Assembly: GCA_963579025.1 (NCBI GenBank)
Contig: CAUZFZ010000047.1
Location: forward strand, 1-60,823
Direction of reading: 5' to 3'
DNA: 60,823 nt
Source of the DNA: CAUZFZ01 sp963579025
GTDB lineage: Bacteria; Planctomycetota; Planctomycetia; Planctomycetales; Planctomycetaceae
How positions within the stretch are numbered: position 1 is the stretch's first letter; the number at the start of each line of letters is the position of its first letter. The notes below the pieces were generated by a model, which did no database searches, was not told the DNA's origin, and worked only from the letters and a program-made list of their open reading frames with translations. Of this stretch, positions 7,298 to 16,403 are shown piece after piece. The position numbers were made by a program, and so were the translations under genes.

Positions 7298-7875
7298 ATT
7301 CGTCGACATTCGTAGCAACCCCGCGCCCCGATTGAGCGGGTCGAGTGCCAGGAATGGCCATGACTGTTCCCGCCGCGTCAAGATCACGGGTGGCCCCGTG
7401 CCTGCTGTCCAAACTGGAACGTGAAACAGCAAGAGTTGACGATGTGTGCTGTTGGAATCGTGCCACTCGGATGAGCCCTTGTGGCTCCGCCATGCCGGTT
7501 GCTCCGCAACTGCCACCACCCATCGGCTGTGAATTAATCCGTGCCACACTACCACCCCGCGAGTGATTCATGAACAGGCGTTGATAAGCAAGGAAGGATG
7601 CGATGAGTTTGCGGATTGATCGGACTGTTTCGTTTGTTCGGGTTCTGCCGAAGTTGAGAGTCAAGGTCTTTCGATAATGACGTTGACGACTTCACATGGT
7701 TTGCTGGGGGGCACCATGACCAGTGGGATGTTTGACGCGCCAACGGACCGGCCATCGGCTCGGCAACTGATGCAGATTGTCCTATCGAACCGTGCGATTG
7801 AACGGGACGCGGATCACATCCGGTTTTCAGTCGCCTGGTACTTTCCGTGGAGGGGTTCCGACGACAACGCACTGG
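7298..7875. other. Mostly non-coding region before the TIR-like gene
   Basis: This 578-base gap holds no convincing gene. Near 7309 is TTCGTAGCAACC, close to the arm of the repeat at 9293-9391. Near 7459 and 7540 are two CGTGCCAC copies in direct orientation, around 80 bases apart, bounding a segment rich in CCAC/GTGG that resembles a dispersed intergenic repeat. At 7603-7677 a 24-codon frame (MSLRIDRTVS...) follows an AGGAAGG and overlaps by TAATG with an 85-residue frame to 7934. The latter runs into the 3' end of the opposite gene, so I do not call it. Confidence 0.35.
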
Positions 7876-8961
7876 TCAATGCTCTGCAGACTGATGAGCC
7901 ACCGCCTTCGATAAACGCCAGATTTCAGTCGTAAGCGAAAGCATGGTGGTCGAGAGTTGGAGAGCCTGTTTCAGCAGGGCATTCGATTCTGACAACAGCC
8001 CTGCTTTCGGCGACTCCAACTCGAGTACTGCAAAGGGAACGCCTTCACTGACGACCGGCCACAGCGCGACTGAACCCTGGCCGCGTTCAGGCAATGTGGG
8101 CTCTCGATGTCTGAGAGCATCGATCGTTTCTGGAGTCATGTCGGCGAAAAATGGCTCACTGCCTGCCAGCACGTCGCCAGCGAGACACCTGCTGCACGGC
8201 ACAGGCAATCTGTTTCGCCGCCGGCTTGCGTCGGTGCCTGGCGGATAAATTGTCTCCAGGACATCGTCAGCGTCAGGCAGTGCGGCGTCGGCTGACGGAA
8301 CACGGAGCGAAACGAGAATTTCGTCAGCAGGCCACAATGACGACAGTGTGTCGCTAATGACTTGAATCTGTTCGCTCCATGTCTGCTCAACTTCCCGCGC
8401 CGGATCTGGGCTTGCAGTATGACTGACCAGTTTCTCAAGCGCCTGCGTCACTCGCTCCAGAACCGGATGACCGGCCTTCGAGAGAAGGCCCTTTGCACGA
8501 ATCGACATTCTAATTCTGTGGCTCGGTCCAGCAAGCGCAGCCAGAACATCATCACTGACGAGATCAGCATCGTATTCAACGAGTGTCAGGCCAGCGAGGT
8601 CCGAAGGAATCCTCAGCGGCTCTGAATTCCCCACTTGTCTCGGCACCGGTCTCAGCAACAGTGTTCTCTCGCGGCCAATGCGTCCGGTGAACAGACCTGC
8701 CTCGTAAACGACGTTGTCACGGGCTGCCGCATACGTTGTGTCCTTCAATTTCAACTTGTCGTCGGCCGCCAGGACGAACACGCCAAAGTCGATCGTATCC
8801 AACTCCTTAAGCAGGGAATCCAACGAGTACTCACTGGGTTCAAACGTGTCGTCTGACCAGACTCTCACCTGGAATTCCGGTTCCAGATGGGCTTGGATGG
8901 CGCGGGCGATTTCGCGACTCTGGATTGACGAACCAATAAAGACCTTGGGCTTCCTCATCAT
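7876..8961 (-). CDS. TIR-like (Cap12/PF10137-type) nucleotide-binding protein with GAF-like C-terminus
   Basis: A 361-residue protein. Residues 5-140 match the TIR-like fold of the 'predicted nucleotide-binding protein containing TIR-like domain' family. The strand KVFIGSS (6-12) comes first, then a helix, VRVWSDDTF (33-40), and 'IDFGVFVLAADD' (57-68). Last is RDNVVYEAGLFTGRIG (81-96), whose glutamate (about E87) lines up with the NAD-hydrolase residue of TIR enzymes. Members of this fold serve as CBASS, Pycsar or TIR-STING effectors. Residues 185-350 look like a GAF-type sensor: LWPVVSEGVPFAVLELESP, then a long helix. A CSRCL pair lies between them. No cyclase or other defence gene is adjacent. 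The first codon is the first of two Mets. The effector role is inferred. Confidence 0.75.
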   Translation of the reverse strand: MMRKPKVFIGSSIQSREIARAIQAHLEPEFQVRVWSDDTFEPSEYSLDSLLKELDTIDFGVFVLAADDKLKLKDTTYAAARDNVVYEAGLFTGRIGRERTLLLRPVPRQVGNSEPLRIPSDLAGLTLVEYDADLVSDDVLAALAGPSHRIRMSIRAKGLLSKAGHPVLERVTQALEKLVSHTASPDPAREVEQTWSEQIQVISDTLSSLWPADEILVSLRVPSADAALPDADDVLETIYPPGTDASRRRNRLPVPCSRCLAGDVLAGSEPFFADMTPETIDALRHREPTLPERGQGSVALWPVVSEGVPFAVLELESPKAGLLSESNALLKQALQLSTTMLSLTTEIWRLSKAVAHQSAEH

Positions 8962-9396
8962 TTGGTCCTCACCCCGGGCCAGAGATGTCCGGTTGTATCG
9001 GTTGCAGCAGTGCTAGGGATTATGAAGGAATGTCCCGGTATTTCCAGGGACACAGCTCCGGTTCCGTTGCTCCTGTGCCGGACGTGATAGATGAAGGAAC
9101 GGGAGTCTGAGATCCAAAGTTAGGCGGTCAACCGGTCACTCACGTTCGGCGCGGGCCTTCAGCCCCGCCGTGTCCCCGACCGAAGGTCTCCCTGATCGCT
9201 GCGCAGAGTCGGCGGTTTGTCCGGCTGTCTGGGAGACCTGCGGTCCTCGTCTCGGCGGGGTCAGAGACCCGCGTCGATCAGGAGTACTCGCTGTTCGTAG
9301 TAACCCGATTCATCGGGTTCGCCTTGTGTGGGATCCACAAACAGCGAGGACACCGGCCTCGGAGAACCGCATAAATGCGGTTACTACGAACGGTTG
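8962..9396. other. Non-coding region between TIR-like gene and galT
   Basis: No frame looks coding in these 435 bases. From about 9140 the sequence is rich in short complementary stretches such as GGTCTCCC...GGGAGACC, and it ends in the double-hairpin element at 9293-9391. The upstream part probably holds the promoter of the TIR-like gene, though no clear box was found. Confidence 0.4.
9293..9391. repeat. MITE-like double-hairpin repeat
   Basis: The outer arms GTTCGTAGTAACC (9293-9305) and GGTTACTACGAAC (9379-9391) are perfect inverted repeats. Each arm runs into its own inner hairpin: AACCCGAT...ATCGGGTT (9302-9319) and AACCGCAT...ATGCGGTT (9365-9382). The centre contains a further near-palindrome, TTGTGTGGGATCCACAA. 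The nested symmetry looks like a non-autonomous palindromic element. It ends five bases before the galT stop and might also serve as a transcription end. Confidence 0.65.
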
Positions 9397-10389
9397 TTAC
9401 GACGTGCGTAATCGGACGGCCGCGTCTTCCGGTGCGACGATGTTGACCCAGGCTCCGGCACCGATTTCGTAGCCCGCGATTCCTGTCATGCGGGGCGTGA
9501 TCTGGATGTGCCACTGCATCGCTGACTTTCGATCGTCATCGTGGAACGGTGCCGTATGCACGACGACATTGCATGCTGCGTTTGGAAAGCTCCGATCAAG
9601 CCTTTCCAGGGCGTCCTTCAGTGCGGTGGCCAGAATTCCCAGTTCGTCGTCAGTGGCAGAATCGAAGTCGGGACACTCGCGGCGCGGGACGATCCACATC
9701 TCGGCGGGAAAGCGGCTGGCGAATGGGCAGAACGTGACCAGTGCGTCCGACTGCCCGATGATTCGCGAGCCGACTTCCAATTCCCGATCAATCATCTCAA
9801 GCCATGCGTTGCATCCGTGTTCGTCGAGGAATCGAGCACCTGCGGCCAACTCTTCTTCAACGACAGGCGGCACGAAGGGTGTCGCCAGAATCTGGGAGTG
9901 CACATGTTCGAGAGATGCTCCGGCGCCCGCACCTTCGTTCTTGAACAGCGTGACGTGCGTTGCCTGACCTTCGTCGCGGATCGCCCGCAGTCGATCCCGC
10001 CAGGCTTTGACGACGAGTTTGAACTGCTTCAACGGTAACTGGTGCATGCGACATTCGTGGTCCGGGCTCTCAATGACGACTTCGTGTCGGCCGGCAACAG
10101 GGCGAGTGTGAAACAGGCCGGCGTTTGAGTCAGGACGAGGGTCCTCCGGGCTGGCAGACACTGCCGGGTATCTGTTGGGCACAATGCGGACACGCCATCG
10201 AGCCGGGTCGTCCTCGTCCCGGACTGTGAGTACTGCCTCCGGAGTCGCGTCCTCGTTTCCGGCACAGAACGGGCAGCGGTCCAGCGTCTCGGCCGGCTGC
10301 GGCGCACCATGCTCGAACGGTCGTTCGGCACGTTCGGGCGCGATGATGACCTGCCGGCCGGTGATCGGATCCGTCCTGAGTTCAGGCAT
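9397..10389 (-). CDS. galT: Galactose-1-phosphate uridylyltransferase
   Basis: A 330-residue enzyme of the HIT superfamily that exchanges UMP between UDP-glucose and galactose-1-phosphate in the Leloir pathway. It opens MPELRTDPITGRQVIIAPER, the typical GalT start ('R-D-P-x-x-G-x-x-V-I-x-x-x-R'). A zinc-site CPFC lies at 39-42. The active-site H-x-H is HVHSQ at 162-166, within GASLEHVHSQILATP, where His164 should carry the uridylyl group. The C-terminal half has 'FCPFASRFPAEMWIVP', the second GalT repeat. No other Leloir genes are adjacent. Some GalT-like enzymes act on other sugar-1-phosphates, so substrate is inferred. Confidence 0.9.
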   Translation of the reverse strand: MPELRTDPITGRQVIIAPERAERPFEHGAPQPAETLDRCPFCAGNEDATPEAVLTVRDEDDPARWRVRIVPNRYPAVSASPEDPRPDSNAGLFHTRPVAGRHEVVIESPDHECRMHQLPLKQFKLVVKAWRDRLRAIRDEGQATHVTLFKNEGAGAGASLEHVHSQILATPFVPPVVEEELAAGARFLDEHGCNAWLEMIDRELEVGSRIIGQSDALVTFCPFASRFPAEMWIVPRRECPDFDSATDDELGILATALKDALERLDRSFPNAACNVVVHTAPFHDDDRKSAMQWHIQITPRMTGIAGYEIGAGAWVNIVAPEDAAVRLRTS

Positions 10390-10565
10390 CCATGTGGTCC
10401 GTGTGGGGAATCTGTATCGATTTTGTCATGCGAGCCGACGGAATGGCCGAAACCAGATAATGGTGTGCGCGCACTTTCAGCGGGTCAATGCGCGTATCGA
10501 GATAATGGAAGCATGAATTGTCTGGAAAAGATTAAAGGCGTAAACGTCTGCCATCGGAGTCATTG

Positions 10566-11336
10566 ATGAACAACTCAGAACGACCATGTCCCGCGACCTC
10601 GTCAGCCACCCTCGAGATTCTTTGTGGGGAAACCGCCAGTCCGCTGCGACCCATCCTGCAAGATCGGTTTCTGATCGGCGCCGGCCCACGCTGCGACCTG
10701 CGTCTGGGTGGCGACGACATGCCCGTCCTGCACAGCATTGTGTATCGGGATGGCGAATCGATTTGCATCGATCCAGTAGCGGACACACCGGCATTGCTCG
10801 TCAACGGGCGTTCTGGAATGACAGAACTGCAGTCCGGAGACGCGATTGAAATCGGCAGTTTTCGAATGGTTCTTCACGGCGCCGACATCGCGAGTGCGGA
10901 AGCACCTGAGGCCGTACCGGTCGTCGATGACCGTGGCGATCTGACAGAGACTTCCGCAGCTGAACTCGTTGACATGATCGCACAGGAAGAAGCACTGATC
11001 GCGGAATACGAGGCCGGGCGTCGTGCTGGCGCAAATGCCCTGTTCGACGCCGCGCAGCGCCGAGCGAATGCGCTGGCAGCACAGTCCGATTCTGATGCCT
11101 CACACGGACCCGAAGAGTTGCTGGATGGGATTCGATCCACAGTCCTCTCGCTGGGCCAGTCCGCGATGCAACTGGAAGATCATGGCAGCCTGACCGAGCA
11201 CGATGTCCGTGAAGCGGCTGCGTCGTTACTCGACTGCCAGCAGCAGATTATCTCGGCACTGGACCGCGTGCTTGAGAAAATCGAACGGCGGAACAAGTCG
11301 CAGGAATCGCCGCTGCCACAACGCGATGTGGCATAA
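10566..11336 (+). CDS. FHA-domain protein
   Basis: A 256-residue cytoplasmic protein. Residues 20-105 resemble a forkhead-associated domain, a phosphothreonine-peptide binder. They read 'DRFLIGAGPRCDLRLGGDDM', then 'LHSIVYRDG' and 'LLVNGR...LQSGDAIEIGSF', following the FHA pattern I-G-R...C-D-L, H-x-x-I, N-G and L-x-x-G-D-x-I. The canonical arginine after the first glycine is replaced (GAGPRCD), so phosphopeptide binding may be altered. The rest is helical, acidic and Ala-rich. I start at the ATG at 10566, since the codon before is TTG. It may belong to a Ser/Thr kinase signalling network, which planctomycetes have in number. Confidence 0.72.
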   Translation: MNNSERPCPATSSATLEILCGETASPLRPILQDRFLIGAGPRCDLRLGGDDMPVLHSIVYRDGESICIDPVADTPALLVNGRSGMTELQSGDAIEIGSFRMVLHGADIASAEAPEAVPVVDDRGDLTETSAAELVDMIAQEEALIAEYEAGRRAGANALFDAAQRRANALAAQSDSDASHGPEELLDGIRSTVLSLGQSAMQLEDHGSLTEHDVREAAASLLDCQQQIISALDRVLEKIERRNKSQESPLPQRDVA

Positions 11337-11553
11337 TCTGTCGCCAACAGGTTGATTCGGCTGTGTCCGCAGACTCGTCGGACGCGCCGTGAATTCGCAC
11401 CGGTCAACGTGATTGCCTACGGTGCGTCTCTCACTGTGTTCGGGCGTGACGCCGAGCTGTAATCTCGAACGCTTTCAGCGTACGACATGCATCGTCTCGC
11501 GGCCGCGCCGCCATGGTCTCCCGGACGAACCAGAAGGAACTCTGCAACGCATC

Positions 11554-13041
11554 ATGGACTACACGACAATCATTGGGCTCGAGGTCCACGTCCAGCTCCT
11601 CACCAAATCCAAGCTGTTCTGCGGCTGCCCGAATCTTTTCAACCCGGACAATCCCAACGTGCAGACGTGTCCCGTCTGTCTCGGCCTGCCGGGTTCACTG
11701 CCGGTAATGAACCGCGAGGCCTATTGGCTGTCCGTGAAGACCGCCATGGCGCTGAACTGCGAACTGGCGAAGTTCACCAAGTGGGACCGCAAGCAGTACT
11801 ACTACCCGGACCTGCCGAAGGCGTATCAGATCAGCCAGTTCGATCTACCATTCAGCGTGAACGGCTGGGTGGACATCGAGGTTCCTTCAACCGGCGAACA
11901 GCGTCACGTGCGACTGATTCGGGCGCATCTCGAGGAAGACGCTGGCAAAAACATTCACGACGAAACCGGACGTGGAGCCGACAGCCAGGTCGACCTGAAC
12001 CGGACGGGCACACCGCTGCTGGAGATTGTGTCCGAGCCGGATATTCGCTCGGCCGAAGAAGCCCGAGTTTACCTGGAACAGCTTCGCCTGCTGCTGCGGT
12101 ACATCGAGGTCTCGGACTGCAACATGCAGGAGGGCAGCCTGCGGTGCGACGCCAACGTCAACCTGCACGTTCACGAAAACGGTGAGACGATTCCGACGCC
12201 CATCGTCGAGATTAAGAACCTGAACAGCTTTCGCGGCGTCGAAGCGGCGATCGAGTACGAGGTCAAACAGCAGGTCAAGGCCTGGGAGAAAGACCGCAAG
12301 CGCATCGGGGATGTCCCGAAAGCGACACACGGCTGGGACGCAAATCGCGGCATGACGTTTCCTCAGCGCGGCAAAGAGGAAGCGGCCGATTACCGCTACT
12401 TCCCGGATCCCGATCTGTGTCCTGTAACCGTGACCGACGAGCAGCTAGATGAAATACGGGCGACGCTTTGTGAATTTCCGGCGGACCGACGTCAGCGATA
12501 CGTCGAGCAACTGGGGTTGTCGAGCTACGACGCCAGTGTCGTGATCGATCAGGGTGGAGAATTCGCAGCCTGCTTCGATCAGGTGACGGCGATCTGCGGT
12601 GACGGAAAGCAGGCTGCAAACTGGCTGACCCAGGACGTCCAGCGGGAACTCAACGAGCGGAAGATCGAGATCGGTGAGTTTCCGATTCCCGCGGATGTAC
12701 TCGGGGCTCTGCTGCAGCGAATCGTGAAGAGCGAAATCACGGTTAAGAGTGGACGCGAGGTATTCGCCGATCTGCTGTCTGCTGCCGACGAGGGCGAGCC
12801 GGCCACTTCCGAACGAGTCGGTCAGATCATCGACGACAAGGGCCTGTCCTCAGTTCAGGACGCGGGTGAGATGGAGCGGGCCATCGACGCGGTCGTCAGC
12901 CGCAACGAAAAGGCGGCCGACGACGTGCGGAATGGAAAACTGCAGGCCGTTGGTCCGCTGATCGGCCAGGTCATGCGGGAACTGAAGGGAGCCGACGCCA
13001 AAGTCGTGCGGCAGATGATCATCGACCGACTGCAATCCTGA
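11554..13041 (+). CDS. gatB: Aspartyl/glutamyl-tRNA(Asn/Gln) amidotransferase subunit B
   Basis: A 495-residue subunit of the GatCAB amidotransferase, which converts misacylated Glu-tRNA(Gln) or Asp-tRNA(Asn) to the amide form. The N-terminus MDYTTIIGLEVHVQLLTKSK is the standard GatB start, so I use the ATG at 11554 and not the frame opening 141 bases upstream. Zinc-site cysteines (CGC...CPVCLGLPG) follow. Conserved blocks include 'RKQYYYPDLPKAYQISQ' and 'EDAGKN', 'DLNRTGTPLLEIVSEPD', then the phrase 'EGSLRCDANVN', and finally the C-terminal tRNA-binding YqeY-like tail. gatA and gatC are not in the window. Confidence 0.96.
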   Translation: MDYTTIIGLEVHVQLLTKSKLFCGCPNLFNPDNPNVQTCPVCLGLPGSLPVMNREAYWLSVKTAMALNCELAKFTKWDRKQYYYPDLPKAYQISQFDLPFSVNGWVDIEVPSTGEQRHVRLIRAHLEEDAGKNIHDETGRGADSQVDLNRTGTPLLEIVSEPDIRSAEEARVYLEQLRLLLRYIEVSDCNMQEGSLRCDANVNLHVHENGETIPTPIVEIKNLNSFRGVEAAIEYEVKQQVKAWEKDRKRIGDVPKATHGWDANRGMTFPQRGKEEAADYRYFPDPDLCPVTVTDEQLDEIRATLCEFPADRRQRYVEQLGLSSYDASVVIDQGGEFAACFDQVTAICGDGKQAANWLTQDVQRELNERKIEIGEFPIPADVLGALLQRIVKSEITVKSGREVFADLLSAADEGEPATSERVGQIIDDKGLSSVQDAGEMERAIDAVVSRNEKAADDVRNGKLQAVGPLIGQVMRELKGADAKVVRQMIIDRLQS

Positions 13042-13082
13042 GCCAGTTTCGCGGTTCGAACAACCTGTCAGAAAAACTCATC

Positions 13083-13553
13083 ATGTCGAACACAATCCCC
13101 AGCCTGGAAATCCGGCCCGCTCGCGAAGACGACTGGCCCACGATCGCGGATTTCAACATTCGGCTCGCCGCTGAGAGTGAAGACAAATCACTTGACCCGC
13201 CGACGGTGGAAGCGGGAGTGCAGGCACTGCTGAGCGATCCGGGCAAGGGACGCTACTTTCTGGCCTGTGTCGAAGACCGGATTGTCGGGCAGCTCATGCA
13301 TACATTCGAGTGGAGCGACTGGCGGAACGGTGAAATCTGGTGGCTCCAAAGCGTCTACGTCCATCCGGAATTCCGCCGTCAGGGTGTCTTTGGCCGATTG
13401 AATGCCCACCTCGAGCGACTCGCCAGCGAAGCTCCGGGAGTGGTCGGGCTGCGGCTGTACGTCGAGCTACAGAACGAACAGGCTCAACAGACTTATCTGT
13501 CACTCGGCATGACAGAACCCGGCTATCGGGTCATGGAGCAGATCTTCGACTGA
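13083..13553 (+). CDS. GNAT-family N-acetyltransferase
   Basis: A 156-residue single-domain acetyltransferase. The N-terminal strand LEIRPAREDDW is typical of GNAT motif C. The acetyl-CoA-binding motif A is 'WLQSVYVHPEFRRQGVFGRL', with the Q/R-x-x-G-x-G/A pattern as RRQGVFG. Motif B follows in 'LRLYVELQNEQAQQTYLSLG', with the usual N-x-x-A-x-x-x-Y-x-x-x-G-M. It transfers an acetyl group to an amine on an unknown small molecule or protein. It follows gatB by 41 bases on the same strand and may be co-transcribed. Confidence 0.88.
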   Translation: MSNTIPSLEIRPAREDDWPTIADFNIRLAAESEDKSLDPPTVEAGVQALLSDPGKGRYFLACVEDRIVGQLMHTFEWSDWRNGEIWWLQSVYVHPEFRRQGVFGRLNAHLERLASEAPGVVGLRLYVELQNEQAQQTYLSLGMTEPGYRVMEQIFD

Positions 13554-13583
13554 TCCGGTCACAGCGTCTCAAGCGGCCTGAAT

Positions 13584-14099
13584 TCAGGCGCGGGCCTGGA
13601 TCGTGGCGAGGGCGTCGGCGGTTTCGAGCCGGGCGTCGCGGGCTTTCAGGATCGATGCGCAGAACATGTCGGCACACGGCACACCTTCGATCCGCATCAA
13701 TCGGTCGCCCTGCCTGTCAATGAGCGTCAGATTGGCTGCATTATAGAATTCCTGGCCGGGCTCCTGATGCAGGTCAATCTCGTCGATGTCCATCAGGTCC
13801 ACCGACTGCTGCGTCTGCGAACCAAGGGATGTGCACTGCTGCACCGATCGATTGGTGAGCACGTACTTGGGACCGGTCAATTTCAACCAAGCGTAGAGCG
13901 CCACGCCCAACGGGGCGAGCGGCAGCGGGAAGATCAGACTCGAAGGTCGAATACCCCAAATGCGCATCGGGGTGCAATTGCTCAACTTGCCAATGACCCG
14001 CCCGAGCGACGTCGACGCGATTGAAGGGTATTTGAGGCGAATTTCCGTTTCGTCGCTGGCACTGACGCCAGCAATGGCCTGAAGTTTCTGTGTTGCCAT
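13584..14099 (-). CDS. Membrane-anchored PH-like domain protein
   Basis: From the internal ATG (MATQKLQAIAGVS) this is a 171-residue protein. The longer frame to 14192 adds a stretch without a clear start signal, so I use the shorter form. Residues 60-80 form one hydrophobic hairpin (SLIFPLPLAPLGVALYAWLK). It is followed by 'TGPKYVLTNRSVQQ', then 'SVDLMDIDEIDLHQEPGQEF' and 'AANLTLIDRQGDRLMRIEGV', which resembles the bacterial PH-like domain (bPH/DUF304 type): Y-x-L-T-N-x-R and alternating strands ending in L-x-x-I-x-G/D. The role is unknown, possibly lipid or membrane linked. It is convergent with the GNAT gene. Confidence 0.7.
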   Translation of the reverse strand: MATQKLQAIAGVSASDETEIRLKYPSIASTSLGRVIGKLSNCTPMRIWGIRPSSLIFPLPLAPLGVALYAWLKLTGPKYVLTNRSVQQCTSLGSQTQQSVDLMDIDEIDLHQEPGQEFYNAANLTLIDRQGDRLMRIEGVPCADMFCASILKARDARLETADALATIQARA

Positions 14100-14254
14100 T
14101 TCAACGCGAACCCTGATGTGGGACTGACCCTGATTCTGAACGGAACCCGTGCCCTGAAAGCACATTAAGGCGAGCAGGCTAACAGAGCCCACATGAGGAA
14201 TCCAGTCAGGCTACGGTGGCGAATACCGAGCCTCTCAGGCGTGGGAATTGGTTC

Positions 14255-16303
14255 TCAGGGGAACCGAATGGCAAGGATGGTTACAACAGAAAAGTGGAAT
14301 GCGGTGTATCCGGCGAGTGTCAGAATTGCTTCTGTCGGGACGGACAGCGGTCCGGTTCGATTCCGCAGTCTGGCGGCGAGCCATGAGAACGGAACGGCTG
14401 CGGGGAATCCCGTCAGGTAGGCCCATTCGAAGATAAGACTCAACCGCCAGCAGATCAGAAAGTAGACCAGGCATCCAGCCAGAAATACGCCGGCACGCAA
14501 CCACTCGCCCCAGCGACTCCGGCCGTGTTCAGATCGAGGTGTTCGGCGTCGAGTTAGTCTCAGGTCTCCGCCCAAAGCGTCAAAGCAGACGAACAGACAC
14601 AGCGGCCACGTGAAAATGAACTCGCCGGACCAGTGGCTCAGGCACGTGGTCCCAACTGCCCCGGCAACGAAGGCGATCACGCGAAAGGGGAGCCGTCCAC
14701 CGGGTCGATAAAGACGCTCGGGCGTTGCCGCTCGAATCAGCAGGCTGGCAAATCCACTGGCCACAAGCAGGGCCATCGACACCAGATACCACCGTTGCAG
14801 CCACTCGCGCGACGGCACATCGATTGCGTATTCCGGCTCGATGGAAAGCAGTTGTGAGGCCAGGTCCCGATACCCGTCCTGCGGCACATCGGCGACCGTC
14901 AAGACTGGCTGGTCGGTGGCTGTCAGCAATTGTGGATCACCGACGTAAACACACACAGCTCGCGTGTGATTCCGTAAGTAAACGCGGCCACGATGCAGCA
15001 CCGGCGGCGTCCAGACCAGCTCCCCGCCCAACACACTCGTGCGTGCCAGTTCCTCGTACCGGTCGGGATTCGGCCTTGCGAGAATCAGTTCGCCAGCTTC
15101 GTTGAAAATCAACAGCTTCCCATCGACGGCAATGATCCCTGACTGTCCGATCTCTGGCTCATCGGATTGCGGTCGGTCGGAGTTTTCTCGCTTAATGCGA
15201 CCGGTGCCAATTGCCCATTTCTCTTCACCCGTCAGGAAGTCGATGCACAGAAACTTGCCTCGGGACAGACGATGGACTTTCGACTGAGCATCGTAGAGAT
15301 CGAAACCGTAAACGTGCCCGTCAACCAGCACGCTGGATGTGACGTCATTCGAAAGCAGGCGTTTTTTCCACACGGTTTGAAAGGTGCGCGACTCTTCGTC
15401 GGCGTCGGGACTTGCCAGATCGGGAATCTGCAGCAATTGAGAACCGGCTCGAAACGGAGCGGAGATCCAAAGGTGCGGTGCGTGAAAAATCGGCCATGCC
15501 GAGTGTTCGTCGTAGCCGGCCGAAAGATCGAGTCGACCGAGTTGTTCGCCCGTCAGTCGATCGAACAGATTGAGGGAATTCTGAAAGTACCCGACGATCA
15601 GTTTGCGACCGTCATGGTCGATCGGGAACGCCGGTGAATAGCTCGCAGGATCGTCGCCGGAAGCCCAGACTTCCGCTCCGGTTATCGCGTCGAGTGCGAC
15701 CAGACTCGCGCCTGGACCGCCGACTGGCAGGATCACGCGTCCCTCCAGAACCAACGGCGAGCAGGCGTAGCCGAATCCGACCCCACCCGTGCCGCCGTAA
15801 TCCTCGATGACGTTCCGGGACCAGACCAGATCACCGGTCTTTGCTGCCAGGCATCCGATCAGACCGGCCGGCGACGCGAAGTAAATGAAGCCGTCGACGA
15901 ATGTCGGCGTGGCTCGCGGTCCTGGATACACGCCGGCGGCTTCGTAAGGCCAGTCGTAGCGATAGGACCAGACTGACTCTCCCGAGTCGGCGTCCAGGCA
16001 CTCAACGTATTGGCCACTTAGCGTTTGAGCCTGGGTGTAGACGTGATCGCCATGCGCCACGAACGCGGAATATCCCTGCCCGAGTGTCCGCGTCCACAAG
16101 ACAGGTGGCCCGTTCTGTGGCCACTCATCAGCAATGTGAACTTCCGGTGAGTGCGCGTCAAAGTTCGGCCCGCGAACAAACGGCCAGCCCCTGTCTTCGA
16201 CACCGGGCGGCAAAAACGGTTGCCCTGGATCTGCGGCACGCGATACCGACATCCCCAGACTGACGACCAGCCACATAAGACAGACCGTCGTGCGCGTGCT
16301 CAT
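14255..16303 (-). CDS. Membrane-anchored PQQ-like beta-propeller protein
   Basis: A 682-residue protein if started at the ATG encoding MSTRTTVCLMWLVVSLGMSV, a good signal peptide with AAD after the cleavage region. Residues 30-490 form an outward-facing propeller: repeated 'A-x-x-G-x-x-V-W' blades such as CLDADSGESVWSYRYDW, CLAAKTGDLVWSRN and 'ALDAITGAEVWASG', as in BamB and quinoprotein dehydrogenases. The C-terminal 180 residues hold about five transmembrane spans, so the propeller is probably anchored in the membrane with its face in the periplasm. No haem motif or obvious PQQ ligands could be confirmed. It lies downstream of the Hsp70-like gene, on the same strand after 100 bases. Confidence 0.8.
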   Translation of the reverse strand: MSTRTTVCLMWLVVSLGMSVSRAADPGQPFLPPGVEDRGWPFVRGPNFDAHSPEVHIADEWPQNGPPVLWTRTLGQGYSAFVAHGDHVYTQAQTLSGQYVECLDADSGESVWSYRYDWPYEAAGVYPGPRATPTFVDGFIYFASPAGLIGCLAAKTGDLVWSRNVIEDYGGTGGVGFGYACSPLVLEGRVILPVGGPGASLVALDAITGAEVWASGDDPASYSPAFPIDHDGRKLIVGYFQNSLNLFDRLTGEQLGRLDLSAGYDEHSAWPIFHAPHLWISAPFRAGSQLLQIPDLASPDADEESRTFQTVWKKRLLSNDVTSSVLVDGHVYGFDLYDAQSKVHRLSRGKFLCIDFLTGEEKWAIGTGRIKRENSDRPQSDEPEIGQSGIIAVDGKLLIFNEAGELILARPNPDRYEELARTSVLGGELVWTPPVLHRGRVYLRNHTRAVCVYVGDPQLLTATDQPVLTVADVPQDGYRDLASQLLSIEPEYAIDVPSREWLQRWYLVSMALLVASGFASLLIRAATPERLYRPGGRLPFRVIAFVAGAVGTTCLSHWSGEFIFTWPLCLFVCFDALGGDLRLTRRRTPRSEHGRSRWGEWLRAGVFLAGCLVYFLICWRLSLIFEWAYLTGFPAAVPFSWLAARLRNRTGPLSVPTEAILTLAGYTAFHFSVVTILAIRFP

Positions 16304-16403
16304 CAGGCCCTTTCGGGCTTCATTTCGACAACATGTTGTCACAGAGTTTGTTGTTCGCAGAGCCGGCTGTTGCTGACGTGGTCGAGGAACACGCATTGAA
16401 CCT

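Noticed and set aside
7677..7934. 85-residue frame with TAATG coupling to a 24-codon frame
   Set aside because: Runs into the 3' end of the TIR-like gene on the other strand and has no recognisable features. The coupling may be chance.
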